Assembly (NCBI GenBank): GCA_902651635.1
Contig: CACRSC010000027.1
Location: 122,488 to 186,487 of the forward strand
DNA length: 64,000 bases
Source of the DNA: Mastigamoeba balamuthi
Lineage: Eukaryota; Evosea; Mastigamoebida; Mastigamoebidae
Direction of reading: 5' to 3'
Under the pieces are notes generated by a model, which was not told the DNA's origin, did no database searches, and saw nothing but the letters and a program-made list of their open reading frames with translations. Within the stretch, counting starts at the first letter, position 1. Each line of letters opens with the position of its first letter. Shown in pieces: positions 34,266 to 44,833 of this stretch. Both the position numbers and the translations under genes were made by a program.

Positions 34266-37200
34266 ATGGTACGCACGGATCAGCTGTTGGCCGTGTGTGT
34301 GCTCCTGGGGGCAGCGTGCCAGTGCGCGGCGCTGGACGCTGGCGAGCGCTCTGCCCTCTGCGCCCTGAAGTCCTCCCTGAACATCAGCTCCACCTTCTGG
34401 ACCACAAACCCCTGCACCACTCCCCCTGAGAGCATCACGGGCCTAACGGGCATCACCCTCTCTGGCAACCACGTCCGGACAATGTGAGGCCACCCACAAG
34501 GCATCACTGACGGCTAACAGTGCGCCACAGCATCCTTCTACGGTGTGGGCTGCAGGGGACCATCCCCCCAGAGATAGGCCTCTTCCACAACCTCGTTAAC
34601 CTGTGCGCACATGCTGCTGCCTCCTTGCACTGACAAGGCTCACACACGCACCACAGGTACCTCAACGACAACAACATCAGGGGGACCATTCCCAAGACCC
34701 TCGCCAGCCTCCGGTTACTCAGCGAAATGTGCGCCGAGTTGTCTACGTCTGAGTGGTTCTCACTGGCCCGCCCGCCAGACAACTGCAAAACAACCAGGGC
34801 CTCACGGGCACCATACCCTCTGCTCTCAGAGAGCAATTACTACTGTGCGTACATTACTGCAAGTACAAGTGCATAACGTTGGCGATGTCACAGGGACGTC
34901 AGCAACACAAGGGTCTTTGGGCCACAGCCACCTAACGTCACGTGAGCACAGCAGCCGCTTTGACCATCTCTGACATCACAACAGACTTCAATACGAGCAC
35001 TCATGCATCCTGGACGCCAACGGAACAACAACACGGACAGACTGCCCAAGTGCCACACGCACACTAAATCTCTCTGCTAACAATCCCGAAATTTCCTCAC
35101 TCTCACAGAGTGTGGAGACCACGTTGTCAGCGAGGGAGAGGACTGCGACCCTGAAAGCACCAGTACTCACAACAGCACCGCAGACGGGTGCACGCGCTGG
35201 TGCACGTGTGACACAGACAGCAACTGGATCGTATCGCCGTGGGGCCACACCTGCACAAGTGCACCCAGCGCCCTCTGGCATTCCCTTCAGCCACTCTAAC
35301 GTGCGTGCACACTGCAGAGTGCGGGAACCACCTGCAGGATCCCGGAGAGCAGTGCGACAGCACCTCGTTGTGCAATTCCAGCTGTGTGTGCAAATGGCCA
35401 GGAATCTCCACCGGCTTGTTCTCCTGCACACGTGGGCACACACACCAGCACCGCCACCGTGACTCAGCGGCAGCGCAGTGTGCGGGAATAAGCAGCGCGA
35501 GGGCGGCGAGCAGTGCGACAGCACAGACGGATGTGGGACAAACTGCGTCTGCATGCCCGGGTGGCGCCCGGCACCGGGCGGCTGCACCAGTGCGCGGGAC
35601 CAGCGGGCGGGCGGGCGTGGGAGTGTTCTGACAGCGGGGCTGCAGAGTGCGGGGACGCTGTGGTGGACGCCGGGGAGGAGTGCGACGGCACAACGGGATG
35701 CAACGCAACGTCGTGCCGGTGCCAGGCGGGGTGGACCCCCAGCAGCGTCGCCAACAACACGTGCTCGCGTGCGCACATTTCGGAGCGGCACGCACAGGGC
35801 GATTCTGAGAGGGGAGCGCAGTGTGCGGGACCCTGACGGTGGACGACTGGCGGGAGGAGTGCGACGACCAGTCGGCCACCTGCGTTGCGTGCAAGTGTGT
35901 GGCTGGCACGTTCAGCATTGGCCACCGCTGCGTCAGTGCGCTGCTTGCCCCCGTCCACTGAGACTGCTTGCTGACTGTGGTGGCCGCAGAATACTCGGAT
36001 GATCTAGCAGCGCTGTGCCCAAGGCTGTCCAAGGACGGGTGCAGCACAAGCGGGTCCTGCTTCTGGTGTCCGTCGACGGGGGCGTGCATTCTGAGAGAAC
36101 TCAACAGCACGTGCCCGCAGTGCTCTGAGCTGAGCATGTCCCACGAGGTGCGCCACGTTCTCCTGTCCACACTTCCTCTGACGGTGGCGACCACAGGAGT
36201 GCGCACACCACTCTGGGTGCAGCTGGTGTCCCTCCCAGTCTTCGTGCCTCGCTGCCACTGAGCCCAGCAGCTGCCGTCCGTGCTCTGCGCTGGGCATCGA
36301 CCAGTGCGACCGCTCGCCAAGTAAGGAGAGATCGAGCACGACACAAACTGAGACACCTGCACAGTGTGCGCGTGGTGTCCAGCGACGTCTCGCTGCCAGC
36401 TCTTCAGCGACACGTGCACGCAGTGCAGCTCGAGGGGCACCGGGGAGCTGTGCAGGGTGATGGCGGGGTGCCAGTGGTGCAGCCTGGGCAGCGCGTGCAC
36501 CGACGCGGGGGCCAACTGCACGGCGTGCGCGGGGCACCGGCAGAGCGACGTGTGCGGGGGGGACGCGTCGTGCAGGTGGTGCGCCACACGCTCGCTGTGC
36601 GCAGGCAGCGGCGACACATGCGCGGCGTGCGCGGGGACGCCGAGGGGCATGTGCACGGGCGCGTGCCAGTGGTGCGGGGCGACGCTCTCGTGCGTCGATG
36701 CCGGTGCGTTGTCCAGTTATATTTGCTGCCCCTGACATCTCAGCGCAGCCATGGCCAGCGCGTGCGAGTGCAGCGCCCTGGGCCCCGACCGCTGCGCCAG
36801 CACTGCGGGGTGCCGCAGCTGCCCCACTCTGCGCGCGTGTGTGGCCGCCACCGCCACGTGTCCCTCGTGCCGCACCCTCACTGTGCGCTGCCCTCCTCTC
36901 CCCTCCGCCCTCCGTTTCTCGTGTCCGTTTCTGTGTGGGTTCGGCCCCCGTTGTTTTTGCCCGGGGAACACAGAAATCCGTTCGCGAGAGGGGTGATGCA
37001 TCACGCCCCCACCGGGGTGTCTGGGATGTCAAGCTCCAGACAGTCAATTTTTCCCCCGGGTGTGTACCTTTGTTCCGAGGTGGAATTCAGTGGGATCACG
37101 GAAAAGCGATGTGACAATGTTCAGCTTCCTTACGTCCCGGCCTCGCCTGACGATCCCCTTCATCTTCGACGCAGAGTGCGACGGAATGCGCGGAGAGCAA

Positions 37201-37441
37201 CAACACGTGGTGCAGTGCCACAGAGGTGTGCATCCCAGGAGGGCAGCAGTGCGCCGAGTGCAGGGACCTGAGCAGCCACATCTGCGCCAACTTCACGTCG
37301 TGCAGGCTCTGTGGCTCGGCGTGCGTGCCAGCGTCGCAGGCGTGCGCCGAGAGGTCGCTGGCGAGCACAAACACAGTGCTGGCTGCCTCCCTTGTGTCGT
37401 CGGTGGTGGGTGCGCTCCTGAGTGTGTCGCAGTCGCCGTAG
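34266..37441 (+). CDS. receptor-like gene A: LRR + cysteine repeats, no kinase
   Basis: ATG 34266 starts a signal peptide (QLLAVCVLLGAACQCAAL) and an LRR cap (DAGERSALCALKSSLNIS). Short exons then carry single plant-type LRRs (GTIPPEIGLFHNLVNL; YLNDNNIRGTIPKTLASLRL; NNQGLTGTIPSAL). Five exons each encode one cysteine repeat of the DUF4215 type: ECGDHVVSEGEDCD, ECGNHLQDPGEQCD, VCGNKQREGGEQCD, ECGDAVVDAGEECD and VCGTLTVDDWREECD. Plexin/PSI-like modules follow (GCSTSGSCFWCPSTGACI, VCAWCPATSRCQL, GCQWCSLGSACTDAG, CSALGPDRCASTAGC, SNNTWCSATEVCI). Introns are 40-60 bases with GTGCGY donors. The frame ends LASTNTVLAASLVSSVVGAL-LSVSQSP, where the copy at 42.4 kb has a full membrane span. Either the span is shortened, or a GTGCGC...CACAG intron there extends the frame. 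There is no kinase. It probably encodes a secreted or weakly anchored decoy-like ectodomain, if expressed. Confidence 0.75.
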
Positions 37442-37859
37442 TGTCTTTCTGCACAGAGCGTGAGGAACACAGCACAGCCAAGCACACGGCCTGTATTGTT
37501 CTCGGAAATGTGCCAGCGTGTGCACACAATGACACTGATGCCAATGTCTCTCAGCTCCCTCTCCATTTCTGCCAATACTTGGTTCTCACAACGAGCCTCT
37601 GCATGACCGATGTGCGAATTGGATACCGCATTGTGTGCGTGCGTGTTTTGAATGGCTTGGCCATGTGTAAGACACACACTCGGGTGCAGCCTCATTCAGA
37701 GTTCAGCTTTGAGAACAATGCTGCTTGCAGTATCACTCGGGCTCAGTTTTCAAATTGGATTGAAGATCTCCTGTTCACACCACCACTGCCATTTCCCCCT
37801 CTCCCCAGGCACGCTGTTTTGGTTTTACTACAAGGCTGTTTTTCCTCACCTTTTTCCCG

Positions 37860-40800
37860 CCCAGCGAGACGTAAGATCAGCAGGCCCTTTTGGGCAACGA
37901 GACAAGACTCTGCCACAACAATCGAACAAGGGCAAACGATGGCCTCACACGTGATAGACGTTGTGGCCAAGGGGCTTGGCGTTTCAGCCGTAAGCAGCGC
38001 GCCAGTGGCGGGATGGCTGTGTTGGCCCAGCCAGCCCCAGCCCATGTTCTTGGAACTGCGCCAGAGGAGGGGTGGGAGTCTCAGCCACGTGCCCCCGCTG
38101 GGGTCGCGCAGGCCGCCTTGCAGGGGCGGTGGGCCGGAGGGCACGCGGCAGGGGCGCACAGCAAAGGCAGGAGGTGCACAGAAGATCAAGGGGGCGCAGA
38201 TATTTTGCGGTTGGGGTGGACGTGGCGGCCCAGTTTCAAAACCACGGGAGAATCTCCTCCTGCACTTAGTCGCCAACTGCTCCTCAGCAGCGCATCACCA
38301 CCCAAGCTCTCCCTCCTCCCCTCCTCTCCCTCCTCCTCATCCACCTCGCCTGCCATGGTACGCACGGATCAGCTGTTGGCCGTGTGTGTGCTCCTGGGGG
38401 CAGCGTGCCAGTGCGCGGCGCTGGACGCTGGCGAGCGCTCTGCCCTCTGCGCCCTGAAGTCCTCCCTGAACATCAGCTCCACCTTCTGGACCACAAACCC
38501 CTGCACCACTCCCCCTGAGAGCATCACGGGCCTAACGGGCATCACCCTCTCTGGCAACCACGTCCGGACAATGTGAGGCCACCCACAAGGCATCACTGAC
38601 GGCTAACAGTGCGCCACAGCATCCTTCTACGGTGTGGGCTGCAGGGGACCATCCCCCCAGAGATAGGCCTCTTCCACAACCTCGTTAACCTGTGCGCACA
38701 TGCTGCTGCCTCCTTGCACTGACAAGGCTCACACACGCACCACAGGTACCTCAACGACAACAACATCAGGGGGACCATTCCCAAGACCCTCGCCAGCCTC
38801 CGGTTACTCAGCGAAATGTGCGCCGAGTTGTCTACGTCTGAGTGGTTCTCACTGGCCCGCCCGCCAGACAACTGCAAAACAACCAGGGCCTCACGGGCAC
38901 CATACCCTCTGCTCTCAGAGAGCAATTACTACTGTGCGTACATTACTGCAAGTACAAGTGCATAACGTTGGCGATGTCACAGGGACGTCAGCAACACAAG
39001 GGTCTTTGGGCCACAGCCACCTAACGTCACGTGAGCACAGCAGCCGCTTTGACCATCTCTGACATCACAACAGACTTCAATACGAGCACTCATGCATCCT
39101 GGACGCCAACGGAACAACAACACGGACAGACTGCCCAAGTGCCACACGCACACTAAATCTCTCTGCTAACAATCCCGAAATTTCCTCACTCTCACAGAGT
39201 GTGGAGACCACGTTGTCAGCGAGGGAGAGGACTGCGACCCTGAAAGCACCAGTACTCACAACAGCACCGCAGACGGGTGCACGCGCTGGTGCACGTGTGA
39301 CACAGACAGCAACTGGATCGTATCGCCGTGGGGCCACACCTGCACAAGTGCACCCAGCGCCCTCTGGCATTCCCTTCAGCCACTCTAACGTGCGTGCACA
39401 CTGCAGAGTGCGGGAACCACCTGCAGGATCCCGGAGAGCAGTGCGACAGCACCTCGTTGTGCAATTCCAGCTGTGTGTGCAAATGGCCAGGAATCTCCAC
39501 CGGCTTGTTCTCCTGCACACGTGGGCACACACACCAGCACCGCCACCGTGACTCAGCGGCAGCGCAGTGTGCGGGAATAAGCAGCGCGAGGGCGGCGAGC
39601 AGTGCGACAGCACAGACGGATGTGGGACAAACTGCGTCTGCATGCCCGGGTGGCGCCCGGCACCGGGCGGCTGCACCAGTGCGCGGGACCAGCGGGCGGG
39701 CGGGCGTGGGAGTGTTCTGACAGCGGGGCTGCAGAGTGCGGGGACGCTGTGGTGGACGCCGGGGAGGAGTGCGACGGCACAACGGGATGCAACGCAACGT
39801 CGTGCCGGTGCCAGGCGGGGTGGACCCCCAGCAGCGTCGCCAACAACACGTGCTCGCGTGCGCACATTTCGGAGCGGCACGCACAGGGCGATTCTGAGAG
39901 GGGAGCGCAGTGTGCGGGACCCTGACGGTGGACGACTGGCGGGAGGAGTGCGACGACCAGTCGGCCACCTGCGTTGCGTGCAAGTGTGTGGCTGGCACGT
40001 TCAGCATTGGCCACCGCTGCGTCAGTGCGCTGCTTGCCCCCGTCCACTGAGACTGCTTGCTGACTGTGGTGGCCGCAGAATACTCGGATGATCTAGCAGC
40101 GCTGTGCCCAAGGCTGTCCAAGGACGGGTGCAGCACAAGCGGGTCCTGCTTCTGGTGTCCGTCGACGGGGGCGTGCATTCTGAGAGAACTCAACAGCACG
40201 TGCCCGCAGTGCTCTGAGCTGAGCATGTCCCACGAGGTGCGCCACGTTCTCCTGTCCACACTTCCTCTGACGGTGGCGACCACAGGAGTGCGCACACCAC
40301 TCTGGGTGCAGCTGGTGTCCCTCCCAGTCTTCGTGCCTCGCTGCCACTGAGCCCAGCAGCTGCCGTCCGTGCTCTGCGCTGGGCATCGACCAGTGCGACC
40401 GCTCGCCAAGTAAGGAGAGATCGAGCACGACACAAACTGAGACACCTGCACAGTGTGCGCGTGGTGTCCAGCGACGTCTCGCTGCCAGCTCTTCAGCGAC
40501 ACGTGCACGCAGTGCAGCTCGAGGGGCACCGGGGAGCTGTGCAGGGTGATGGCGGGGTGCCAGTGGTGCAGCCTGGGCAGCGCGTGCACCGACGCGGGGG
40601 CCAACTGCACGGCGTGCGCGGGGCACCGGCAGAGCGACGTGTGCGGGGGGGACGCGTCGTGCAGGTGGTGCGCCACACGCTCGCTGTGCGCAGGCAGCGG
40701 CGACACATGCGCGGCGTGCGCGGGGACGCCGAGGGGCATGTGCACGGGCGCGTGCCAGTGGTGCGGGGCGACGCTCTCGTGCGTCGATGCCGGTGCGTTG

Positions 40801-41948
40801 TCCAGTTATATTTGCTGCCCCTGACATCTCAGCGCAGCCATGGCCAGCGCGTGCGAGTGCAGCGCCCTGGGCCCCGACCGCTGCGCCAGCACTGCGGGGT
40901 GCCGCAGCTGCCCCACTCTGCGCGCGTGTGTGGCCGCCACCGCCACGTGTCCCTCGTGCCGCACCCTCACTGTGCGCTGCCCTCCTCTCCCCTCCGCCCT
41001 CCGTTTCTCGTGTCCGTTTCTGTGTGGGTTCGGCCCCCGTTGTTTTTGCCCGGGGAACACAGAAATCCGTTCGCGAGAGGGGTGATGCATCACGCCCCCA
41101 CCGGGGTGTCTGGGATGTCAAGCTCCAGACAGTCAATTTTTCCCCCGGGTGTGTACCTTTGTTCCGAGGTGGAATTCAGTGGGATCACGGAAAAGCGATG
41201 TGACAATGTTCAGCTTCCTTACGTCCCGGCCTCGCCTGACGATCCCCTTCATCTTCGACGCAGAGTGCGACGGAATGCGCGGAGAGCAACAACACGTGGT
41301 GCAGTGCCACAGAGGTGTGCATCCCAGGAGGGCAGCAGTGCGCCGAGTGCAGGGACCTGAGCAGCCACATCTGCGCCAACTTCACGTCGTGCAGGCTCTG
41401 TGGCTCGGCGTGCGTGCCAGCGTCGCAGGCGTGCGCCGAGAGGTCGCTGGCGAGCACAAACACAGTGCTGGCTGCCTCCCTTGTGTCGTCGGTGGTGGGT
41501 GCGCTCCTGAGTGTGTCGCAGTCGCCGTAGTGTCTTTCTGCACAGAGCGTGAGGAACACAGCACAGCCAAGCACACGGCCTGTATTGTTCTCGGAAATGT
41601 GCCAGCGTGTGCACACAATGACACTGATGCCAATGTCTCTCAGCTCCCTCTCCATTTCTGCCAATACTTGGTTCTCACAACGAGCCTCTGCATGACCGAT
41701 GTGCGAATTGGATACCGCATTGTGTGCGTGCGTGTTTTGAATGGCTTGGCCATGTGTAAGACACACACTCGGGTGCAGCCTCATTCAGAGTTCAGCTTTG
41801 AGAACAATGCTGCTTGCAGTATCACTCGGGCTCAGTTTTCAAATTGGATTGAAGATCTCCTGTTCACACCACCACTGCCATTTCCCCCTCTCCCCAGGCA
41901 CGCTGTTTTGGTTTTACTACAAGGCTGTTTTTCCTCACCTTTTTCCCG
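37860..41948 (+). repeat. tandem unit 2 of 3 (4,089 bases)
   Basis: It is head-to-tail with unit 1, and the unit 1/2 junction places the 3' remnant of one gene directly before the promoter segment of the next. No difference from unit 1 was noticed. Confidence 0.95.
38355..41530 (+). CDS. receptor-like gene B: identical duplicate of gene A
   Basis: ATG 38355 lies 4,089 bases after that of gene A, with the same exons and the same early end before any kinase. It has its own copy of the 495-base 5' flank, so it could be transcribed separately. Because A and B are indistinguishable, expression data from short reads could not be assigned to one of them. Confidence 0.75.
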
Positions 41949-44833
41949 CCCAGCGAGACGTAAGATCAGCAGGCCCTTTTGGGCAACGAGACAAGACTCT
42001 GCCACAACAATCGAACAAGGGCAAACGATGGCCTCACACGTGATAGACGTTGTGGCCAAGGGGCTTGGCGTTTCAGCCGTAAGCAGCGCGCCAGTGGCGG
42101 GATGGCTGTGTTGGCCCAGCCAGCCCCAGCCCATGTTCTTGGAACTGCGCCAGAGGAGGGGTGGGAGTCTCAGCCACGTGCCCCCGCTGGGGTCGCGCAG
42201 GCCGCCTTGCAGGGGCGGTGGGCCGGAGGGCACGCGGCAGGGGCGCACAGCAAAGGCAGGAGGTGCACAGAAGATCAAGGGGGCGCAGATATTTTGCGGT
42301 TGGGGTGGACGTGGCGGCCCAGTTTCAAAACCACGGGAGAATCTCCTCCTGCACTTAGTCGCCAACTGCTCCTCAGCAGCGCATCACCACCCAAGCTCTC
42401 CCTCCTCCCCTCCTCTCCCTCCTCCTCATCCACCTCGCCTGCCATGGTACGCACGGATCAGCTGTTGGCCGTGTGTGTGCTCCTGGGGGCAGCGTGCCAG
42501 TGCGCGGCGCTGGACGCTGGCGAGCGCTCTGCCCTCTGCGCCCTGAAGTCCTCCCTGAACATCAGCTCCACCTTCTGGACCACAAACCCCTGCACCACTC
42601 CCCCTGAGAGCATCACGGGCCTAACGGGCATCACCCTCTCTGGCAACCACGTCCGGACAATGTGAGGCCACCCACAAGGCATCACTGACGGCTAACAGTG
42701 CGCCACAGCATCCTTCTACGGTGTGGGCTGCAGGGGACCATCCCCCCAGAGATAGGCCTCTTCCACAACCTCGTTAACCTGTGCGCACATGCTGCTGCCT
42801 CCTTGCACTGACAAGGCTCACACACGCACCACAGGTACCTCAACGACAACAACATCAGGGGGACCATTCCCAAGACCCTCGCCAGCCTCCGGTTACTCAG
42901 CGAAATGTGCGCCGAGTTGTCTACGTCTGAGTGGTTCTCACTGGCCCGCCCGCCAGACAACTGCAAAACAACCAGGGCCTCACGGGCACCATACCCTCTG
43001 CTCTCAGAGAGCAATTACTACTGTGCGTACATTACTGCAAGTACAAGTGCATAACGTTGGCGATGTCACAGGGACGTCAGCAACACAAGGGTCTTTGGGC
43101 CACAGCCACCTAACGTCACGTGAGCACAGCAGCCGCTTTGACCATCTCTGACATCACAACAGACTTCAATACGAGCACTCATGCATCCTGGACGCCAACG
43201 GAACAACAACACGGACAGACTGCCCAAGTGCCACACGCACACTAAATCTCTCTGCTAACAATCCCGAAATTTCCTCACTCTCACAGAGTGTGGAGACCAC
43301 GTTGTCAGCGAGGGAGAGGACTGCGACCCTGAAAGCACCAGTACTCACAACAGCACCGCAGACGGGTGCACGCGCTGGTGCACGTGTGACACAGACAGCA
43401 ACTGGATCGTATCGCCGTGGGGCCACACCTGCACAAGTGCACCCAGCGCCCTCTGGCATTCCCTTCAGCCACTCTAACGTGCGTGCACACTGCAGAGTGC
43501 GGGAACCACCTGCAGGATCCCGGAGAGCAGTGCGACAGCACCTCGTTGTGCAATTCCAGCTGTGTGTGCAAATGGCCAGGAATCTCCACCGGCTTGTTCT
43601 CCTGCACACGTGGGCACACACACCAGCACCGCCACCGTGACTCAGCGGCAGCGCAGTGTGCGGGAATAAGCAGCGCGAGGGCGGCGAGCAGTGCGACAGC
43701 ACAGACGGATGTGGGACAAACTGCGTCTGCATGCCCGGGTGGCGCCCGGCACCGGGCGGCTGCACCAGTGCGCGGGACCAGCGGGCGGGCGGGCGTGGGA
43801 GTGTTCTGACAGCGGGGCTGCAGAGTGCGGGGACGCTGTGGTGGACGCCGGGGAGGAGTGCGACGGCACAACGGGATGCAACGCAACGTCGTGCCGGTGC
43901 CAGGCGGGGTGGACCCCCAGCAGCGTCGCCAACAACACGTGCTCGCGTGCGCACATTTCGGAGCGGCACGCACAGGGCGATTCTGAGAGGGGAGCGCAGT
44001 GTGCGGGACCCTGACGGTGGACGACTGGCGGGAGGAGTGCGACGACCAGTCGGCCACCTGCGTTGCGTGCAAGTGTGTGGCTGGCACGTTCAGCATTGGC
44101 CACCGCTGCGTCAGTGCGCTGCTTGCCCCCGTCCACTGAGACTGCTTGCTGACTGTGGTGGCCGCAGAATACTCGGATGATCTAGCAGCGCTGTGCCCAA
44201 GGCTGTCCAAGGACGGGTGCAGCACAAGCGGGTCCTGCTTCTGGTGTCCGTCGACGGGGGCGTGCATTCTGAGAGAACTCAACAGCACGTGCCCGCAGTG
44301 CTCTGAGCTGAGCATGTCCCACGAGGTGCGCCACGTTCTCCTGTCCACACTTCCTCTGACGGTGGCGACCACAGGAGTGCGCACACCACTCTGGGTGCAG
44401 CTGGTGTCCCTCCCAGTCTTCGTGCCTCGCTGCCACTGAGCCCAGCAGCTGCCGTCCGTGCTCTGCGCTGGGCATCGACCAGTGCGACCGCTCGCCAAGT
44501 AAGGAGAGATCGAGCACGACACAAACTGAGACACCTGCACAGTGTGCGCGTGGTGTCCAGCGACGTCTCGCTGCCAGCTCTTCAGCGACACGTGCACGCA
44601 GTGCAGCTCGAGGGGCACCGGGGAGCTGTGCAGGGTGATGGCGGGGTGCCAGTGGTGCAGCCTGGGCAGCGCGTGCACCGACGCGGGGGCCAACTGCACG
44701 GCGTGCGCGGGGCACCGGCAGAGCGACGTGTGCGGGGGGGACGCGTCGTGCAGGTGGTGCGCCACACGCTCGCTGTGCGCAGGCAGCGGCGACACATGCG
44801 CGGCGTGCGCGGGGACGCCGAGGGGCATGTGCA
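41949..44833 (+). repeat. tandem unit 3 of 3 (partial), then diverged paralogous sequence
   Basis: It is identical to units 1 and 2 to about 44833, within a plexin-like cysteine exon. After that the sequence stays alignable to the units at clearly lower identity and continues into membrane-span and kinase exons that units 1 and 2 lack. Confidence 0.9.

Larger units (their letters stand above)
33771..37859 (+). repeat. tandem unit 1 of 3 (4,089 bases)
   Basis: The sequence from 33771 recurs exactly 4,089 bases later at 37860 and again at 41949. All translated stretches of units 1 and 2 are identical over their full length, so the duplication is very recent, or it is maintained by conversion, or it is an assembly product. 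The unit holds about 495 bases of 5' flank, a receptor ectodomain gene and its truncated 3' end. Confidence 0.95.

Noticed and set aside
37060-38457. 465-codon plus-strand open frame spanning the junction of units 1 and 2 (also at 41149-42546)
   Set aside because: It crosses an exon end, an intergenic join and a promoter segment, and its low-complexity translation has no domain. Only its part near 37460-37760 might be a remnant of a juxtamembrane exon.
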